Assembly (NCBI GenBank): GCA_002494215.1
Contig: DLBF01000065.1
Coordinates: forward strand, 1 to 13,749
Reading direction: 5' to 3'
From: Prevotellaceae bacterium UBA7028
GTDB taxonomy: Bacteria; Bacteroidota; Bacteroidia; Bacteroidales; Bacteroidaceae
Length of the DNA stretch: 13,749 nucleotides
Under the pieces are notes generated by a model, which was not told the DNA's origin, ran no database searches, and worked only from the letters and a program-made list of their open reading frames with translations. The first letter of the stretch is position 1. Every line of letters begins with the position of its first letter. This document shows, in pieces, positions 12,271 to 13,749 of the stretch. The position numbers were made by a program, and so were the translations under genes.

Positions 12271-13749
12271 TTAGGTACGCTTTTTATTGCCTTTCTTGTT
12301 AATTACAGGCTCAACAGTCACGCTGATCTGTCGCGGATTTCTGTCGTTCAACACTGATGTGACGATATCCGTTACCATCTGCTTGAGCTCTTCCAGGAAG
12401 GTCTTTGCCTGATATTCCTTGCGTTCTATCATTCTCAGTTTCTTCTCCCAAAGACCTGTCAGTTCGGCGCTCTTTAACAGTTCCTCGTGGATAATCTCTA
12501 TCAATTCCACACCCGTTGGAGTTGCCCAAAGGCTTTTCTTCTCCTTACGGATATAATGACGGCGGAAGAGTGTCTCTATGATGGCAGCGCGGGTACTGGG
12601 GCGACCGATACCGTTCTCCTTCAATGCATCGCGCAGCTCCTCGTCTTCGACCATCTTACCTGCCGTTTCCATTGCACGGAGCAGGGTTGCTTCGGTATAG
12701 GGTTTGGGAGGTGTGGTCCATTTGTCGGTGAGTGAGGGAATGTGCGGACCACTCTCGCCTTTCTCGAAGATGGGGAGCGAAGCATCTGCAGCTTCTGGTC
12801 CTTTCTCCAAGCCCTCCCCTTCGGAGGGGGTCTCTTTCTTGAAGACTACCTTCCAACCTTCATCAGTGGTTACACGTCCGTTCACACGGAAGAGGACAGA
12901 TTCTTCCTCTGTTTTTTTGACTTCGCCAATAACGGTGGTAGTCTCGAAGAGGCAATCTGGATAGAAAGCGGCAATGAAGGCGCGTGCAATCAGGTCGAAC
13001 ACCTTCCATTCCATCTCTGTAAGTCCCTGGGGTGATACGCCTGTGGGTATGATAGCGTGGTGGTCCGTAACCTTGCTGTTGTCAAATATCTTCTTGCTTT
13101 TCTTCAGAGGTTTTCCTCCTAACGCTTTTACTATCTCTGCATAAGGTTGTACACCTGCGTTCTTGGTCAGGAACAGGCCGTTCATGATCTGAGGGCACTT
13201 GGGGTACACATCATCAGGCAGGAACGTGGTGTCAACACGGGGATAGGTAGCGAACTTCTTCTCGTAGAGGCTCTGTATGACGTTCAGCGTCTGGTCTGCA
13301 CTGAAGCCGAACTTCTTGTTGCAATCTACCTGCAGGCTGGTCAGGTCATAGAGGCGGGGTGGTGTTTCAACGCCTTTCTTTTTGGTAATAGACAGAACGG
13401 TGAAGGGCTTGTCCTTGATGGCCTCCAGCACGTCCTTGCCTTCCTGCTCAGTGGCATATTCCATCTGTCGGTAGATGGGGCCTTTGCTCTTCATCGTCTT
13501 GCCCTGTTTGGCGGCTTCGGCAATCTCGGCTGCTTCCTCGGCTTCCGCCTCTTCGTCGCGCATGATGGCACTGAACTTAACATCTCTATATAAGGTGGAA
13601 AGAATCCACGATTGACGTGGAACGAAGTTCTCTATCTCCTTCTGACGGTTGACAATCAGCGCCAACGTGGGGGTCTGTACACGACCTACACTCAGTACCT
13701 GATGTTTGCCGTAGGCATATTTCTGCGTATAGAGGCGTGTGGCATTCAT
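12271..13749 (-). CDS. topB: DNA topoisomerase III-like type IA topoisomerase, N-terminus beyond the window
   Basis: The 492 visible residues relax or decatenate DNA by cutting one strand. The gene is open to the right edge, and the leading MNATRLYT is an internal segment of type IA enzymes, so the TOPRIM domain (roughly 150-200 residues) lies outside. Visible landmarks are VGRVQTPTLALIV at 21-33, the active-site tyrosine in FATYPRVDT (Tyr169 in this numbering), HHAIIPTG at 230-237 and the GIGRPSTRAAIIETL motif at 380-394. The C-terminus is short and basic (NKKGNKKRT) with no zinc-binding cysteines, which favours topoisomerase III over TopA. Two low-complexity insertions stand out: an acidic Ala/Glu stretch at ~65-89 and PSEGEGLEKGPEAADA at ~308-323, the latter encoded by a GC-rich palindrome. 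It ends 31 bp before the PorE-like gene and may be co-transcribed with it. Confidence 0.88.
   Translation of the reverse strand: MNATRLYTQKYAYGKHQVLSVGRVQTPTLALIVNRQKEIENFVPRQSWILSTLYRDVKFSAIMRDEEAEAEEAAEIAEAAKQGKTMKSKGPIYRQMEYATEQEGKDVLEAIKDKPFTVLSITKKKGVETPPRLYDLTSLQVDCNKKFGFSADQTLNVIQSLYEKKFATYPRVDTTFLPDDVYPKCPQIMNGLFLTKNAGVQPYAEIVKALGGKPLKKSKKIFDNSKVTDHHAIIPTGVSPQGLTEMEWKVFDLIARAFIAAFYPDCLFETTTVIGEVKKTEEESVLFRVNGRVTTDEGWKVVFKKETPSEGEGLEKGPEAADASLPIFEKGESGPHIPSLTDKWTTPPKPYTEATLLRAMETAGKMVEDEELRDALKENGIGRPSTRAAIIETLFRRHYIRKEKKSLWATPTGVELIEIIHEELLKSAELTGLWEKKLRMIERKEYQAKTFLEELKQMVTDIVTSVLNDRNPRQISVTVEPVINKKGNKKRT
12812..12828 (-). repeat. GC-rich palindrome inside topB
   Basis: CCCTCC (12812-12817), a 5-base loop CCTTC and GGAGGG (12823-12828) form a perfect 6-bp hairpin. 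It is read in frame as PSEGEG in a linker of the topoisomerase. From memory, similar palindromes are common between genes in Prevotella; this was not checked. Confidence 0.5.

Noticed and set aside
12271..13749. Complete topoisomerase starting at the Met at 13749
   Set aside because: MNATRLYT is an internal motif of type IA topoisomerases and the TOPRIM domain is missing, so the gene continues past the edge.

Overview
The window looks like chromosomal DNA of a Bacteroidales bacterium, most likely Prevotella/Segatella or a close gut or rumen relative. The evidence is four matches to the Bacteroidetes promoter -7 consensus TAnnTTTG (two with a TTTG 20 bases upstream), starts without Shine-Dalgarno sequences, a PorE-like type IX secretion lipoprotein, a type IX-like C-terminal sorting motif on the large secreted enzyme, and intergenic DNA full of short simple arrays. 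No SusC/SusD pair, tRNA, rRNA, IS element or CRISPR array is visible.

Layout. Positions 1-638 hold the first 38 codons of a leftward gene, probably a DNA adenine methyltransferase ('restriction endonuclease subunit M' type). It is preceded by a good leftward promoter, a ~300-base leader and an RNA region that can form either a terminator or a competing long hairpin covering the start codon. A heptamer array and a 22-bp tandem array follow. A leftward AraC-family regulator (639-1523) diverges from a rightward secreted GH78 alpha-L-rhamnosidase (1781-5911). Between them are two near-identical 15-bp direct repeats exactly 21 bp apart, just upstream of a -7 box. The rhamnosidase ends at a strong terminator and converges on a leftward pair: a Gfo/Idh/MocA oxidoreductase (8642-9946) followed by a HEAT-repeat/DUF1080 protein (6110-8491). 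Further right, also leftward, are a type IA topoisomerase (topB, cut by the right edge) and, 31 bp downstream of it, the PorE-like lipoprotein (10029-12239).

How they may work together. The regulator probably controls the rhamnosidase. The rhamnosidase carries a Sec signal peptide plus a type IX sorting-like tail, and PorE is a known component of the type IX machinery in Porphyromonas. The oxidoreductase/DUF1080 pair fits an oxidation-elimination (3-keto-glycoside) route of glycan breakdown, so the middle of the window is an accessory glycoside-degrading locus.

The most striking theme is that short tandem arrays of intergenic type have entered coding sequences. A 3 x 31-bp array encodes much of the PorE-like signal peptide, and its unit is not a multiple of three, so it is a candidate on/off switch for secretion. 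Two heptamer arrays lie in the sorting tail of the rhamnosidase. A GC-rich palindrome lies in a linker of the topoisomerase. All functional links are inference from sequence; no database search was run.
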